Source of the DNA: Brachionus plicatilis | Lineage: Eukaryota; Rotifera; Eurotatoria; Ploima; Brachionidae | NCBI GenBank assembly: GCA_010279815.1 | Contig: QEOQ01000204.1 | Coordinates: 608,477-652,501 of the forward strand | Length of the DNA stretch: 44,025 nucleotides | Direction: 5' to 3' | Part shown: positions 19,272 through 31,800 of the stretch, piece after piece | How positions within the stretch are numbered: position 1 is the first letter of the stretch | How the letters are laid out: every line of letters begins with the position of its first letter | Program-made: the position numbers and the translations under genes | Notes under the pieces: generated by a model | Told to the model about the DNA's origin: nothing | What the model saw: the letters and a program-made list of their open reading frames with translations, nothing else | The model's database searches: none

Positions 19272-22021
19272 TTAATGCTCGATTAAATTGATATGCTCAT
19301 CAGGGTTCTTTTCATTTAGATCAACATAACTAAATTTTTTGTTAGCTTTTGGTTCAGTTAGTTCATAATTTCCTTCTTTATGACTAGAATTTGGACGGGT
19401 CAAAGTTTCCGAATCTTCGCCCATATTATTTAAATTATTGGTATCTATGGAGTCGAATCTAATAGTACCTTTAGAGCCTTTAGATGAAGCTAAACTACTA
19501 GTAATCGTCGAGTTAGACTCTTTCTTGCGCCTGTTGAAAATACTTGATCTTTGCTTCTTGTTTGTATCACTATCTAAGTTTAGCACGACTTTTTTACGAT
19601 TAGTTTCGGATTTTTTTCTATCATCTCCTGTCATACAAATAATGTTATTGTTTTGGTCATTTTTATCATCCTCTTTTACAGAGTAGGTTTTAGCAATTTT
19701 TCGTATTTTTGATTCTTTGAATTTATGACTTGCTCGAAATCGATCATTTCCTAGTGACGCACATGAGTTTCTGTCTCTAGCTAGCATTGTACTAAGACGC
19801 CTCATGTTTGGATACCGTAGGAGTAATTTTCGCTCGATTTGACTAATCACCTCATTTCTTACCTCTGAGTTAAAGAAACCATATATTAAAGATATGGCAA
19901 GACCCTTTTGAAAAAATTTTATTCTATTTTATTTTAATGAATTCTAATTACTTGAAATGAGCTGCAAATGATTTCAAAATAAAGACGAATTAATTCAAGC
20001 TCTACAGGCAGTTTTCTCCTCACAAATGGCTGCCAAATACTGAATGCTATATAATAGATACTAAACAAGGGTAAAAGGATGAGGGTAGATTTTGCCAATT
20101 TTCTAAAAAAAATTTTTGCTTATTAAAATAATTTATAAGGAAATGAATCAAATTTACTTAAATCGATAGTGCTTTGATTCAGTAAGTCGATTTTTTCTCA
20201 ACTTATTTCTCAGTATTCGTACAATGTTAATGAATAAGCCAAAATTTAACTTGAAATAATTGATAAAATAATCAATAACACACATTTTTATTAGTTTATA
20301 AAATCTTACGAAAATTAATAAAACTTGTGGAACGACATACAAATACGAAAAGGAGGTTTCAGTATTCCAGCATCTAAAAAATTTTAAATTCAAGTTAGTC
20401 ATGTTTTTTTATGAAAAAAAATCAATTTTTTGAAAAATAAAAAATTTTTAAAGATCCTTATGAATTTCATTTTTGTAGATAATTTTTATGTTTTTTTTAA
20501 AAGTCATAGACTGTTGCCATTTTCAAAATTTTGTTCTAAAATTAGGATTATGACGTGTATCGTAAAAACTACGAAAAAAATTATTAATGTCAAATTTAAT
20601 CAGTATTTCCGAAGATCTAATTTATAAACCAGGTAAAATTATTATTATTTAATAAACAATCCTTAAACATTTAATAATAACGATTATTTTAATTTTTAAT
20701 TGATAATTAAAAAAATATGACTTACGAATTTTTTTCTCCAAAAATGCTCATCAATGTAACAAATGGAACGATCCATAACAATGGTCCAACTAAGAAAAAT
20801 ATTTAGTTAATTATATAATTTTTCAGGAAGAATGTCTGTTTAATAAAAATTATGATTAATATTGAATTTAATTAAATTTAAATTAACAAGCTTCCGTTAC
20901 TTAAAAATATTTAGTATTTATTTTACATACCCCATCCAAGCGTAATATACAATTTAAAATGATTAGTTTCGCTGAAAGTAGATACTGAAACTAGTGTATT
21001 TAAATATAATGCTTCGGCAAATATCATAACATGATTCGATGATTCAGCATATCGAAAAAAACCCATCAAAGTTTTGCATTCCCAATGCTAAAAATTAATA
21101 TGATTTTTTGTTTTATTTATTTTGTTTTCTAAATTACTGTAACATTCGGATTAAAGGCTAATTTTAAATTTTTCTGAATGATAACATCTAAAAGTTTAAG
21201 AAAAATTTAAATGCAAATTTTATAATTTGCCTAAATTTATACCTTTTGGAAATCCGACTGAATTTACCCAAAATGTTTCTTTTATTAAATGAGTAATTGA
21301 AAAAAGCAAAAATGAGCCAAACAAATTACAATGCAATATATTTCTTGCACAATGAAGACGTCTAAATGTTTTATTTAATAAATTTTTAATTATTATAAAA
21401 AGGAAAAAGTTACTTAAAACCTATTAACAAAATCATTGCTATGATCAAAGACGCCAACGAAATAATACTTCCAATTTTAGCGATTAATTTTAATCTTTTT
21501 AAATGGGACTAGAAAAAAAAGTTGAAAATGATCAAAATATTAATTTACAAAATAATACAGTTAAAATTTTTGCGGACAGGTCTTCCTCAATACATGCAGT
21601 ATAGTCTGTGTAGGATATGTTTCTGCGCATAATCCATGTTCCATCTGGTTGACAAAATCTTCTGGCAAATTTTTTTGAATTTTCAAATCCAATAAACCAG
21701 ACCGGACATTGCTGAATAGCCCATTGATTTGCTGGCGTTTCGTCCCAGCATAAAATTAAATCAAATGTTTTAGGGCATTTTTTTATCTGTTCTGTTGAGT
21801 TTTCATATTGATTCATCTCGTCCAAGCATTTTAAACGGTTCTCTTCAATTTTGCTACTTTGAATTACTTCTTTTGAAAATTCATTCTCAGACTAAAAAAT
21901 TTAATGATTTTTTCTTCTGTTTTAATATTAGAAAACTACAACTCACTTCAATCGATGATGAGTTCAAGAGACTGTAATTAAAAACGATAAGAAAATATAT
22001 AAAATACAACTTGACTAACAT
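19272..22021 (-). CDS. Class B1 (secretin/PTH/PDF-like) neuropeptide GPCR (610 aa, eleven exons)
   Basis: Minus-strand exons 21947-22021, 21559-21891, 21414-21508, 21243-21361, 21138-21187, 20931-21087, 20726-20789, 20310-20373, 20158-20249, 19952-20102 and 19272-19904; total 1,833 nt in frame. The protein has a signal peptide (first ~20 aa) and a hormone-binding ectodomain with six Cys (47, 64, 73, 87, 105, 125) and the family's Asp69, Trp74, Pro88, Gly109 and Trp111. Seven membrane segments follow: TM1 ~145-166, TM2 with RLHCARNILHCNLF, TM3 after Cys228, TM4 ITLGWVGPLLW, ECL2 Cys299-Trp300, TM5 LNFGLFINIVRILRNKLR, TM6 KSTLILLPLF, TM7/helix 8 SSFQGLAISLIYGFFNSEV. The cytoplasmic tail (~190 aa) is Ser/Asn/Lys-rich. 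Class B receptors bind peptide hormones and usually couple to Gs. By eye TM2-TM7 look closest to PTH/PDF/secretin receptors, but the ligand cannot be assigned. The usual VEGLYLH in TM3 is AEALYLN here. Confidence 0.93.
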
Positions 22022-25000
22022 TCTTGCCAATTGATAAATTACAACACTTTGTTTTGCATTTTTTTAAAACAAGATTTCAAAAATCTAAAAAAAAATATTT
22101 AAGAAATAAAAATATTTAAAAAGAAATGTTAAGCAAACAAAAATTTTCAAGTAGCGTGTAAATTGTTTAAAAAAATGAATCTCAATCAGAATGAATTTGT
22201 CTCTAAATTTTGGTAAATTAATTTAATACCAAACAATAAAAATTATGAAAGCAACTAATAATAAAACTAAGGTATGATAAGAGACATTGAGAATTTTTCA
22301 AGATAAAAAATTAAAAATTGTTTTTTTTTCTTCAATTTCACTAATCTGAGTCTTAGCCAAATTATATTTGGTAACTACCTAAAAATCAATTAATTTGTCT
22401 TGTTTAATTAAATTTTTGAAACGTACGGAAAAAGATTTCAAGATTTACGTATTTAAAAAATAGATTTTTGTTTGAATCCGGATTATAATTAAATTTGAGA
22501 AAAAAAAAATTGTATTTCCAACTTCCTTGATGTCTTTAGCTTGATTACATAAATCAAAGTCCCAATTAAATATCTATTGTCAATTATTTTAAGCTGTTTA
22601 TTTTTGCTCGCTAAAAACTTGTTTGTTAGAAATTATAAATATTAGTTGATAATAAAGATCTTATCTTTTTAGCATTATATTTGATTTTGTTCAGAATATC
22701 GAATCAGTTGCTACAACAAGAGAGTACTCATAAATTTATGAACATAGCAATAACTAGAAATTGAAAAAGAAAATTAAGATTTGGATTTGGATTAAGGTAT
22801 TGATAATATCGAAAATTACAGCAATTTTTGCTATTAATACAGTCAATACTAAAAAAAAATAGATAAAAATAAATATTGAACCTATCTGTTTCTGATTTCT
22901 AAATGTTAAACTAATTTATTCATTTCTATTCTGATATAAATTTCTTAATTTCACTAGTTTTCTATAGGTTAAAGCAATAGATTTTATTTTAAAACTTACT
23001 ATTTTTGAATAAAATAAAAAAATTGATATTTATTTTTAGTATGGAAAATTTACAGTTTTAATTTATTTCTTATCACATCACGTAATCAGCAGGGATACTT
23101 AATTGTTTACCTTTGCCTTATCATTTAAATACATCGTTCTAATATTTGAGTATAAAAAATGTAAATTATTTAATTTATTTTTGAATTAGCATGAACATTT
23201 AATCTGACATGTGATAATCTTTTAAATATTTTCTGTTTTAACTAGTTTTACCTTAAATGAATTGAATAGTCTCATAGCATGATTTAAATAATTTAATCTT
23301 CTGTATCTTAATCTTTTGTGAAATTTAAGTTTCACAAGGATATCATACAAAATAAATCAAATATCACAACATCCTAAAACAAATACCCAGTAAATTTTTA
23401 AATCAGCTAGATTTATCGATGTCGAAATTTTCTAGAATAGCCTGCAAATAAAATTAAAGAAATTTTTGTCCGATATTCTTTAAAAAATAATGAATTTTTA
23501 ACAAAAAATATCAATTTTAACTTGTTTTTGATCTAACAATTTTTTGCTTATTTTTATGTGATCTTAAAAGATAAAAAACACCCATAGTATCCTATTAAAG
23601 TATTTAATAAGTAACATATTTTTTCAATTCGAGTGGAAAGATAAAATTAGAATATTTGGGCAGTTTAAAATCATAAGATTTTTCTTATTTGAAAATTATT
23701 CATTAAACGGTGTTATTTTTTTGAAAATAAGTTGAAAAAATCTACTTAAATCGTCTTGTGATGGTTATTGACGAACTATTGATAAATTTATCGTTAAAAT
23801 GAATTGATTTTATATTTCTTGATAACATTTAATAATAAAGAATGATTTTATTAATTATCTTTTTTTAAAATAAGATATCGATTATTTATAATAATTAGTT
23901 AATGTTACTAACTTAAAAATAAAATATCAAAGCCTTTGACTGTTGTGCATTTCAGTTAGTTAAATTTTAGGTTTCCGTATAATATTGGAAGATGATGGAA
24001 GTAGATGATAAAGATTGAAAATTATTTAATTTGATAAATATTTAAAAAAAAATCTAATTATGTATTAGGTTTTTATATTCAGGTTAAAATAATTAATTGA
24101 ATCCAATAAATTACCGATTTGATACTTTAAAAATGTCTAAAATACCACAAAAAAATATGTCATTAAATATTTCAAAAATCTTGTCTAATGATCAAAATTA
24201 TTGCTTTTTAATTTAAGAAAAAAAGAAATGTTAAAAAATTTAACTAAAAAATCCTTTTTTCTTAAAAATTAATGGATATTAAAATCAAAGAATTTTTAGA
24301 TTTGGTAAAGAAAATTATCGATTCAAATAGTTCTTTTTTACATGATTATTAATCACGAAGTATTATCATTTATCTTTTTAATCACTACCAAAATACTAGT
24401 ATTTAAAAGTTTTAGATCTTTTCCCTTCTATTGCATTAAACTTGATAATTCTAGTAGAATCAAATTTATTTTGCTTAAAAAAATAATTAAAAATTTTTAA
24501 AGATATTAAATTAAAAATTAGAAGATTTTTCATTCAAGAGCATCAATCAATGTAGACTTTGATATAAAAAATTATAACACCTTTTTAGTAGATAATCAAA
24601 AAAATAAAATTTAAAAACTTTTTAAAAACCATGCATGATTCTAGTCTCAAGTACTTCGTTTTGATTGCCTCTAGCTTAAATACTCCAATTTTGAAAATAA
24701 TTACTAGAAGCAAAAAAGGATATAATTTATCTTTTGAGAAAAAAAAATCTAGGTTCGATTTATGGAACTAAAATTTCGTAATATTAGTGAAAAATAATTA
24801 AAAAAAATAATAATATTTCTTTAGTTTTATAAGTGAGCTTAAAAAAAAAATATTATTTCTTGAATCAAATAAAAATCTTAACAGACAAATTGAATAAAAA
24901 AAATAAAATAAAATTTGAATATTTGACTTTTTTAACTTAATCTAATATGCTAAAATAATGTTAAAAAATATTTATCGATGTCTTAAAAAATTATTAAAGA

Positions 25001-25683
25001 TTATATAAATTAAAAAAGCTATTGTAAGAATCATAATTCAAAACTGGACCATAAAATCATGTGACTTTTTATTTTTGGAATAATTGTCTAAAATTTAAAA
25101 CCAAACTAGTTTTGATGAATTAAAATTTTGAATTTTAGCAAGATAAATTGCTAATTAGTAATAATATTATTTGAAACCTACCTGAATAATTGTCTTTATT
25201 AAATGAATTTCTATCTTAAATGTTTTTCTATAACAAATTTTAGAATCTTAGAGAGTGATGTTTTTGAAAGATTTTCATTTATTTTCGACAGTCAAAAATA
25301 AGAAATCGAGAATAAAAATTCTAAAACAACTAACCTTAAATTAATTTTAGGAAATAAACTCATTTAGAGTGTTTTTTTAAATTTAATTTTTCTGATATTC
25401 GGATATCTTAATTATCTTGCTTTCATCAATGGAAAAAATTGAAAAATAAACCTTTTTAACAAAGTAATTTTTGCTATTAATAAAACATAAAATTAATTGA
25501 TATGAAATAAAGTATTTAAAACAATTAGAATAATTTAAAATTAAATTTTCTAACCACTTGATTAAGAACACTACTTCAGAAATACCTTTGTAAAATTATT
25601 TTAAAATTTTCGAAATAAAGTAGATAGACAAAGCTTCCGATCATTTAATGTTTGTTGCTAATTTTTTTACCTCATTGAAAATC

Positions 25684-25926
25684 TAACTCTTAAATTAAAA
25701 CAATTCTAAGAAACCATTACTCAAGTCACATGTTTTGATTTTGAAAATTTTTCACACAAAAATAAAAGGCTTTGTCAATACCTTTAAGTTTAGTATGATA
25801 TCTTAAACCATCGGAGAATTGGTGCACTTATTTTGGTTTCAAGTTTTAAATAAGATACACTTAAATAATCTTAAATCTTAGATTTAAATGAAAAATTAAG
25901 TTTTAAATATTTAATTTGATATCAAG
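25684..25926 (+). repeat. Left copy of a 243-bp near-identical direct repeat flanking the gap
   Basis: Matches 26134-26376 over its whole length with only about half a dozen substitutions and no indels. It ends exactly where the Ns begin. Confidence 0.95.
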
Positions 25927-26133
25927 NNNNNNNNNNNNNNNNNNNNNNNNNNNNNNNNNNNNNNNNNNNNNNNNNNNNNNNNNNNNNNNNNNNNNNNNNN
26001 NNNNNNNNNNNNNNNNNNNNNNNNNNNNNNNNNNNNNNNNNNNNNNNNNNNNNNNNNNNNNNNNNNNNNNNNNNNNNNNNNNNNNNNNNNNNNNNNNNNN
26101 NNNNNNNNNNNNNNNNNNNNNNNNNNNNNNNNN
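25927..26133. other. Assembly gap (207 Ns)
   Basis: Run of unknown bases. Its edges coincide exactly with the end of one 243-bp copy and the start of the other, so the gap is probably a scaffolding join between two contigs with overlapping or allelic ends. Confidence 0.98.
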
Positions 26134-26376
26134 TAACTCTTAAATTAAAACAATTCTAAGAAACCATTACTCAAGTCACATGTTTTGATTTTGAAAATTT
26201 TTCGCACAAAATTAAAAGGCTTTGTCAATACCTTTAAGTTTAGTATGATATCTTAAACCATCGGAGAATTGGTGCACTTATTTTGGTTTCAAGTTTTAAA
26301 TAAGATGCACTTAAATAATCTTAAATGTTAGAATTAAATGAAAAATTAAGTTTTAAATATTTAATTTGATATCAAG
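26134..26376 (+). repeat. Right copy of the 243-bp near-identical direct repeat flanking the gap
   Basis: Begins at the first base after the Ns and repeats the sequence before the gap; sequence afterwards (GTAAGCAATTTG...) is unique. Confidence 0.95.
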
Positions 26377-28803
26377 GTAAGCAATTTGAAAAATTTTAAA
26401 TACAAAAAATCAATAACAGGGCCAATTTCGATCTAAATGCATTAGGGTTTCAAGTATCCTTTAAATTTATTTAATTATTTTAATATACACAATTTTTTTC
26501 AGATAAAATAAAAATTAACTTTTTTGAAGTTAATTTGACGTATTTTTAAAAATTAATATTATATAAAAAAAATGTTGATTGTGGATATGGATAATTAATT
26601 ATCCACATGAACTTGAACTTTAGAATTATTGATAAATTATCGTCAAATTCACTATCTACGTATGAAAATAAAAATGTGCTTTTGATGAATCAATAGATGA
26701 ATTTGAAGCATCTGCGCGGCGAGATCTTTTAACAAAAACTAACTTAGACTTGCTTTAGAATTACTACATTTGCTGCTAACTTTACCATGAGGTGTTCATT
26801 ATGAAAACCAATTTACCGTCGCACATATAAAACAAGATAAGACCAAAATAACTGCGTTTATTTTTTAAAGAAAAATATTAATTATCCATACTGAGTTTTT
26901 TTTATCAATCTCTAATAAAAAATTTTCATTAAAGCATTTTTGATTTTTCATCATTTCTTATGCTATCTTTTTTCTTTACCAATAAAGTTTTATCAAAAGT
27001 CTATAAATTGATTTAAAGAGTCGAATCTAGGCTTTTAGTACTTTGCTTTTTATTTTACTTGAAGAGAATCTAAACTCGTCGAATACAATTCTAGTACTTT
27101 TACTATTTTTGTACAAATTGGTCAAGTAAAGCCAAAATCTAAAATCAATTTATTTCATAATTAAAATAAATATATTTTAGAATAAACTTTTTTTAATTTT
27201 TACCTTTTAATTCTGTTAATGGGACTTAAATAAATAAAATAAATAATTTAGTTTTATTCGCATTTTTGAATTTTTATTTACATTCCTTCAATATTCTTAA
27301 AATTTAGTTATTATAATCTAAACTGAAATTTTGGTCTCCCAAAAAGCTGGGATCGAAGCGAGTCGACTGTAAGATGAAAAAAATCAAACTTAGCAATAAT
27401 TAACGATTTTAAGAGATGATGTATTTGAATTGAAGAATTTCTTTGCCTTTTTAAAATAAATAAATTAAAAACCATTTTTAATAATTTCTTATTGATTTTC
27501 TGATTGATTCCAATTACTTGAAATTTCACCTATTTATTTAATAAATTGAAATCATTTCAGTTTTAGGTATTATTAATGTGCCTCAATCATGTGTACATTA
27601 GATCTGAAATTAATAAAGGAAAATATTTTTTTAGAAAAAGCCGGAGGATAGTTACCAAAATTGTTAAATTTTCAATAAATTGGTGACATAGCCAACTGAC
27701 TCGGTTTTCAGACATTTATCTTTAAAATCTAAAAAAAAATTGGACTAATTTAGCATACTGAGATATATCTCTAAATTTTTTTAGTAATCTTTAAAAGCAT
27801 CTAATGATTCTATTCGTAAAATAATAAGATTAAGGTTTTTAGCAATAATAAAATTTAAAGAACTAATTAAGTGTAAATTTAATGTTCCTCTTCTTTAGTA
27901 TATTAAAAATGTGGATGAAAAAAAATAATTATTTTACCAATATTTCGAGAATATGACATTAATTTAGAACTGTTTTAAAAGAAAATTTTAACAACCTGAT
28001 ATGATTATCAGAAAATTAATTCAGAATTAGATGTTCTTTTCAAACCAAAAGCGTATTTAATTATTAACAAAAATAAATATGCAAACTGTTTTATTTAAAA
28101 AAATACAAATATAATTTAAATTTTCTTCAATCTTGTAATATTATATTATTTGAATATCTTTTAATTTTGTCATTCAATAAAATTAAATGATAAGACTCAA
28201 GTATCATACGATTAGATCCATCCTTATCTATTTAATATAGTGAAAAGGCTAATCGTATCCAATTCTCCTATTGAATAATTTTTTGCGACAACATATAAAT
28301 CTTTATTTTCAAATCAAATTAGCTCTACCTACGTCTAAAAGTAAAATATAATGGTTAAAAAAATTAAATCTTTTCAGAATAGATAATATCAAACAATTTC
28401 TTTTGCAAACTTCTTTAACTACATTGAATATTTTACTCAATATTCGAATCACATGTTTGAAGCATTAGTTCAAAATTGCGGATGTTATCTTGAGTATATG
28501 AATTCTTAAAAGCATAAATAAAAATTTAATTCTGAAAAAAAAAATATCTCATAAAAATTGTTTGAATTTGGTGTGAAAAAAAAATAAAAGATCTAATATT
28601 TAAAATTATAAAGGTAAAAAACTACATTTTTATTCTGTTTAAGCCCAAAATATAGCTGTTTATATAATTTTTGAGAAACCAAAAAATATCTAATTTTATT
28701 TAGTTGTTTATTCAATGTTGATTTTTGCATAAAATTCATTTGATATAAAGTATGCGGAAATTGATTTAAAATAACAAAAAAAAAAATATTTAAATGTAAA
28801 AAT

Positions 28804-28809
28804 TTTATT
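28804..28809 (-). terminator. Candidate polyadenylation signal of HTT (AATAAA)
   Basis: AATAAA on the minus strand about 80 nt after the HTT stop codon. Motif and spacing only. Confidence 0.4.
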
Positions 28810-28888
28810 TTTACTCAAAATTATAAAACTTGAAAAAAAAAGCGGAGTTTAATCTAAACAAAACTTGAATAAAATTTTATAAAACCTT

Positions 28889-31800
28889 TCAATCTGAATC
28901 AGATTTTTTGTTGATCAATTTAACTAATTCTTCAAAAGGTGTACCAGGTTTGGCATGCGCTTCGAAAGCATTTAAAACACTGCTCACCTGAGCCTCATCG
29001 AGCAGCTTAATGAATTCAATCACTGACATGTAGAATATTGCCTTGTCTATGGTTTCGAAGGCGCAATAGCGATTAAGAAGAAACGGAAAGGTCGACTTGA
29101 GCCATTGATTTTGACTGGCACTTACCAACAAACACGACGTCAGCCAAATCGACTCGTGCATATGTGAACGCTGCAGAAAATTGCTCAAAGACAGCACACA
29201 CCATTCTTTTATTTGAAACTGCATTCCTTTCTCCTGCAATAGATCAAAACATTTATACACAACATAGGCGACCGCCTGTGGATACGGATGCTGTGAGCTG
29301 TTCAAAAATTCCGTAACCAATTTATTTAAAATGTTGTGCGGAGGCAAAAAATCGCACAAGATTTTAGGCAAAATTGTTGAATACAAACTTGCCTCTTTGC
29401 ATGTGTTGCTTGATTTCATTCTGTCTAAAAAGCTCGTGGCAACTTCTAATACCTTAAGTAGATGTGATTGAAGCTCCGGGTGGTTGTTAAGCTCCAAAAT
29501 CTGCGGAAAGCTTATTTGACAGTCTTTCAAAATTGGATTTTCCGCCTGGCTAGGGCTGTCGGGTGCAGATGCAGTTTCGGCTCTAATCTGCTTGCCAATT
29601 ATATCATGCCAATAATTAAGCTGCTTGCCTTGATTTGAAGCGTAGAGTGACGTAATTGTCAACGACACAAGACAAAGTGTTTTTTGCTCTTCATACACCT
29701 TGCTGGTGAACAATTTTTGAATGGTGTTAATTTCATATGAGGGCACCATGCACGACAACAATAAGCGCTCCAGGCCCAAATATAACTGATAGAATAGAAA
29801 ATACGGTGTATTCAGATCATTAAGGAGTTGGTAGGTTAATTTGATAAAAGTTGAGCAAAAATTTTGCGCATCTCTTATCGAATCTAAACAATTTTCAATG
29901 ATATAAAAAGAGGCTGACCACAGACTGGACAAGTAGCGGTAGTTGCTTGTAAAAAGGACGCTTGAGTCTTTCATTAGATAAATTTGCTTGCACAAATGAT
30001 CTGTCAAAATTTTGGCATCGTTATTAGCAGACAAATAGCCAAGGGTGACAGATTCCAGCCAGTACATTAGGCCTTGAATGGTAGCAATTTTTATGAGCAT
30101 TGAATTTGACCTGAGACCATTTTCAATGAGGCGATTTAGCCTTTCAAAGTCTTTGCTGGCCATTGACTGTCCGTCTCTGGTGGTGTGCAAACAACACTTG
30201 GCCAAACATTCGCCATAAATTGCCAATGAAAGTGTTGAATCGTCTACAAGATCATTTACAATTGGCATCAGTGGCTCATTGTCCTGGGTTATGAACAAAT
30301 TTAAAAATTCAAAATTTGTCTGAAGCTTTTGGCTCAGTGATTCGTACTGATTTTTTGAGTCAAACAAACAATTTGACAGATACAACATTGATTTGAATAT
30401 GTCCAATTTGAGCTGAATAGTTGGAATTTTAAAAAATGATTCGTAATAGCCAAGTATAGTTCTGAGTACTGAGGCAATGTCCAGACTATTTCGATTGAAT
30501 GATCTTTGAACTGAATGGTCAAGTGGTGATTGGTAATTTGGCTTTGAGCTTGACTGCACAAATGCAGCATTCGGCTCGGTGCTGAGCATTTCAGTCATTT
30601 TGGTCGACACTTCATCCAATTGATTGGACACAAAACTTTGAATTGATTCGCCAATCGAGTTGGCCTGCTCTGAATTCACATCAAATGTGTTCCATTGTCC
30701 AACAAATTTAAGAATACCTTCCAGACTTATTTGTGTAAAATAGAAAAAAGAACTTGAATTTGTGGGCAAATTGTTGAGCATGACTCTTTCAATGTTGGTC
30801 GAGTAGGTTAGATTGCACCTTTGGTTTAGTTTATTTGAAATTTTGGTCAAGTTGGTCAAAGTTGCTGCTGGCTGTGGTTGAGTAAAGTCAACTATTCGTT
30901 TGACTTCCTCGTCCGACTCGTCAATCATTGTAGGATCAAGCATGTACAAAAGGCTAGAATTGTTGGCTATAGATATTGAATTAGAGTCGGCGAAAATATT
31001 GTACCTATCGAATGTATCAATTGATTTTTTTATTCTGCCATATTGCTGACCAATATAGGTGGACAAAAATCCAGGCAATTTGTTGCGACTTACATGTTCG
31101 TACAAACTGCTGAGAGAATTTCCAGATCGTGGTGTCAGGGTAGATTTGATAAGCCAAGTAGAAAGCCCTTTTATCAGCAAAGAAATGCATTTATTTCTTT
31201 CTTTTATTTCCTCTGCTGGCAAATTCTGCATTATGTGATTTTGATCCAGGCCAGAGACGCCTTCATATTTTGTTGAATTGGCTTGGCTCGACAATGGCAA
31301 ATAGTAGTCTTCCGATATGTTATGGAAAAAGGTGAGCATATTTACGTACTCATACTCAAATTGGTTTCTAGTGGTCCATCCAATTAGCAAAATGTGTCTT
31401 AGATGATCTTTGAGGACATGTGGGTCTTTTAGATTGTCAATGGGCGGCAAAACAGATGTGTCCGAACGCAAAAATTGTGAATATTCAAGTCTGAAATTCT
31501 GAGACCAAAGACAGTCTGGTATTCTTATAAATCTTTCCAGTACTGGCAGTCGACACACAGCTATGTAAATTTTTTCAACTAGATCACGCATTAAAAAAGG
31601 AATTTTTTGCCGAAAATCTTGACTATTTATTATGAATCTTATTTTAAGCAATGTTTCCAAAGTGGTCAAATTAAACAAGACTTCACTGGTGAAACTTTGA
31701 CTTGAGCCAGTGTAGTCTATGAGATGTTTAAGACGCGGTGTTTTAAGCAAATTTTCATCGCCTATTCTGAAAAAATACTGAACTATCAATTGGTACAAGT

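Larger units (their letters stand above)
22022..28888. other. Large AT-rich intergenic region with an assembly gap
   Basis: About 6.9 kb between the GPCR start and the HTT stop, both minus strand. I find no exon, RNA gene or transposon protein. Short frames such as those near 25383-25571 and 27311-27529 are AT-rich and low in complexity with no family resemblance. The only structured element is the gap with its flanking duplicated sequence. A small G+C-richer patch lies around 26700-26830 without interpretable content. Confidence 0.5.

Noticed and set aside
20154..20402. Single 82-aa frame in the GPCR region treated as its own gene
   Set aside because: It contains GPCR exons 8 and 9 read through an in-frame 60-nt intron; the spliced form restores the conserved TM5.
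25916..26143. Reading frame across the N run
   Set aside because: It consists of unknown bases; not a gene.
27311..27529. Minus-strand 72-aa frame in the large intergenic region
   Set aside because: No family resemblance, no flanking exons, low-complexity composition.
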